Assembly (NCBI RefSeq): GCF_030695125.1
Contig: NZ_JAUYTP010000008.1
Location: forward strand, 1-64,000
Direction of reading: 5' to 3'
DNA: 64,000 bases
From: Allobosea sp.
Lineage (GTDB): Bacteria > Pseudomonadota > Alphaproteobacteria > Rhizobiales > Beijerinckiaceae
Shown: positions 62,730 through 64,000 of the stretch, piece after piece
Layout of the letters: each line of letters begins with the position of its first letter
Position numbering within the stretch: position 1 is the stretch's first letter
Made by a program: the position numbers and the translations under genes
Notes under the pieces: model-generated
Database searches by the model: none
The model's input: only the letters and a program-made list of their open reading frames with translations
What the model was told of the DNA's origin: nothing

Positions 62730-63878
62730 TCAATTCCCCTTGGCCCGGCCGACCAGCCCGCGCGCCACGATCATCCGCATCACCTCGTTGGTCCCCTCGA
62801 GGATCTGGTGGACGCGCAGGTCGCGGACGATCTTCTCGATGCCGTAATCGGCGAGATAGCCATAGCCGCCATGGATCTGCAGCGCGTCGTTGGCGACGGT
62901 GAAGCCCGTATCGGTCGCGACGCGCTTGGCCATGGCGCAAAGCTTCGTGGCGTCCGGCGTCTTGGCGTCCAGCGCCGCCGCGGCCCGCCAGAGCAGGCTG
63001 CGCGCTGCCTCCAGTTCCGTGGCCATGTCGGCGAGCTTGAACTGCAACGCCTGGAAATCCGCGATGCGTGAGCCGAAGGCTTTCCGCTCCTGGGCATAGG
63101 CCAGCGCCTTGTCGAGCGCGCTTTGCGCGCCGCCGAGCGAGCAGGCGCCGATGTTGAGCCGCCCGCCATCCAGCCCCGCCATCGCGATCTTGAAGCCGAT
63201 ACCCTCGGGTCCGAGCCGGTTGGCGACGGGCACCCGGCAGTTCTCGAAGATCACGGCCCGCGTCGGCTGCGCGTTCCAGCCCATCTTCTTCTCATTAGCG
63301 CCGAAGGACAGACCGGGCGTGTCCTTCTCGACCACCAGCGTCGAGATGCCCGAGGGGCCGGCCTCTCCGGTGCGGACCATGACGACATAGAGGTCGGAGA
63401 CGCCGGCGCCCGAGATGAACTGCTTCTGTCCGTCGAGGATGTAGTGGTCGCCGTCGAGGACCGCCTTCGTCTTCAAGGCCGCCGCGTCCGAGCCGGCCCC
63501 CGGCTCCGTCAGGCAATAGCTCGCCAGATGCTCCATCGCGCAGAGCTTCGGCAGGAAGTCCGCGCGCTGCTCGGCCGAGCCATAGCGGTCGATCATCCAG
63601 GCGCACATGTTGTGGATCGAGATGTAGGCGGCCACCGTCGGGCAGCCGGTCGAGAGCGCCTCGAAGATCAGTGCCGCATCGAGCCGCGTGAGGCCGGAGC
63701 CACCGACATCCTCGGCGATGTAGATACCGCCCATGCCGAGCGCGGCCGCCTGGCGCATCTCCGCGACCGGGAAGTGCTTCTCCTCGTCCCAGCGCATCGC
63801 ATGGGGCGCCAGCGTATCGTTGGCGAAGGCGGTGGCCATCTCCTGGATGGCGAGTTGGTCCTCGCTCAGCGCGAACAT
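62730..63878 (-). CDS. Acyl-CoA dehydrogenase, probably isobutyryl-CoA specific
   Basis: A 382-residue FAD-dependent acyl-CoA dehydrogenase. Family signatures are [28 protein letters not shown], and the C-terminal [35 protein letters not shown], with the catalytic-base glutamate in LEGT (about residue 361). The opening [36 protein letters not shown] resembles isobutyryl-CoA dehydrogenases. The ATG at 63878 has GGAGG 7 bases upstream. The position next to mmsA and mmsB supports the valine pathway. Confidence 0.93.
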   Translation of the reverse strand: MFALSEDQLAIQEMATAFANDTLAPHAMRWDEEKHFPVAEMRQAAALGMGGIYIAEDVGGSGLTRLDAALIFEALSTGCPTVAAYISIHNMCAWMIDRYGSAEQRADFLPKLCAMEHLASYCLTEPGAGSDAAALKTKAVLDGDHYILDGQKQFISGAGVSDLYVVMVRTGEAGPSGISTLVVEKDTPGLSFGANEKKMGWNAQPTRAVIFENCRVPVANRLGPEGIGFKIAMAGLDGGRLNIGACSLGGAQSALDKALAYAQERKAFGSRIADFQALQFKLADMATELEAARSLLWRAAAALDAKTPDATKLCAMAKRVATDTGFTVANDALQIHGGYGYLADYGIEKIVRDLRVHQILEGTNEVMRMIVARGLVGRAKGN

Positions 63879-63900
63879 GGCCACCACCTCCTTGCCTGAC

Positions 63901-64000
63901 TCAACCCATCGTCGGGATGACGAAGCTCGCGCCGTCCTTGATGCCGCTCGGCCAGCGCGCCGTCACCGTCTTGGTCTTGGTGTAGAAGCGGATCGAATCC
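63901..64000 (-). CDS. mmsA: Methylmalonate-semialdehyde dehydrogenase, C-terminal end (partial)
   Basis: The last 32 codons of a gene running off the right edge read [25 protein letters not shown] and VIPTMG, then TGA. This matches the end of CoA-acylating methylmalonate-semialdehyde dehydrogenase (MmsA), where FYTxTKTVTxRWP is conserved. It is the first gene of the valine-degradation set, 22 bp upstream of the acyl-CoA dehydrogenase. Confidence 0.88.
   Translation of the reverse strand, partial: DSIRFYTKTKTVTARWPSGIKDGASFVIPTMG

Overview
The window is a gene-dense, high-GC chromosomal stretch typical of an alphaproteobacterium of the order Hyphomicrobiales (Rhizobiales). Evidence: the murA-DUF2948-hisD-UPF0262-low-molecular-weight-phosphatase block with a tiny basic protein just ahead of murA; a CycM-like anchored cytochrome c; a rhizobial-type PheA; DUF6460, DUF2161 and DUF952 proteins; and long palindromic repeats between genes. 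My guess is a Bosea- or Methylobacterium-like organism, but I cannot prove the genus. There is no rRNA, prophage, integrase or CRISPR array; the only RNA gene recognised is tRNA-Thr(GGT).

Left third (0.4-20.2 kb) is a transport and catabolism region. A tripartite tricarboxylate transporter (tctC-tctB-tctA), translationally coupled to a signal-less ModA-like protein, is divergent from a LysR regulator, with a perfect 10-bp-arm palindrome between them. Then comes a nine-gene plus-strand cluster: GntR/UTRA regulator, FGGY sugar kinase, BtpA/SgcQ-like TIM-barrel protein, SDR dehydrogenase, ribose-type ABC transporter (permease, binding protein, ATPase), nucleoside hydrolase and an orphan. Facing it is a minus-strand TRAP operon (DctP, fused DctQM, two Gfo/Idh/MocA dehydrogenases) divergent from a LacI regulator, with a GCGCAATCGATTGCGC operator and a second degenerate copy. 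These look like uptake and breakdown of an unidentified sugar or nucleoside-like compound.

Middle (20.7-42 kb): tRNA-Thr; the four ligase-associated DNA-damage-response genes (pdeM, Lhr-type helicase, MBL-fold exonuclease, ATP-dependent ligase) interleaved with a PD-(D/E)XK-like DUF2161 protein, a TPR-methyltransferase and an SGNH hydrolase; a LuxR-type response regulator; DUF6460; and a two-gene unit with a stand-alone Cache-type periplasmic sensor whose stop codon overlaps the start of a bacterial pentameric ligand-gated ion channel. I consider this pair the most unusual system here. Next are DUF952-pyrD, an S24/LexA-like repressor, a flavin disulfide-reductase homologue lacking its redox cysteines followed by a histidine kinase, and an RpfF-like (diffusible signal factor synthase) crotonase followed by a membrane GGDEF-EAL protein.

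Right third (42-64 kb): the murA-hisD housekeeping block, a small secreted protein coupled to a chemotaxis receptor, deoB, the yejABEF peptide transporter, cytochrome c, kdsB, pheA, a MipA/OmpV outer-membrane protein, a VOC protein, nudC, and valine-catabolism genes (mmsB, acyl-CoA dehydrogenase, mmsA end) split by an oppositely oriented higBA toxin-antitoxin pair. Start codons were chosen by homology and ribosome-binding sites. All functions are inferred by reading the sequence; no database search was run.
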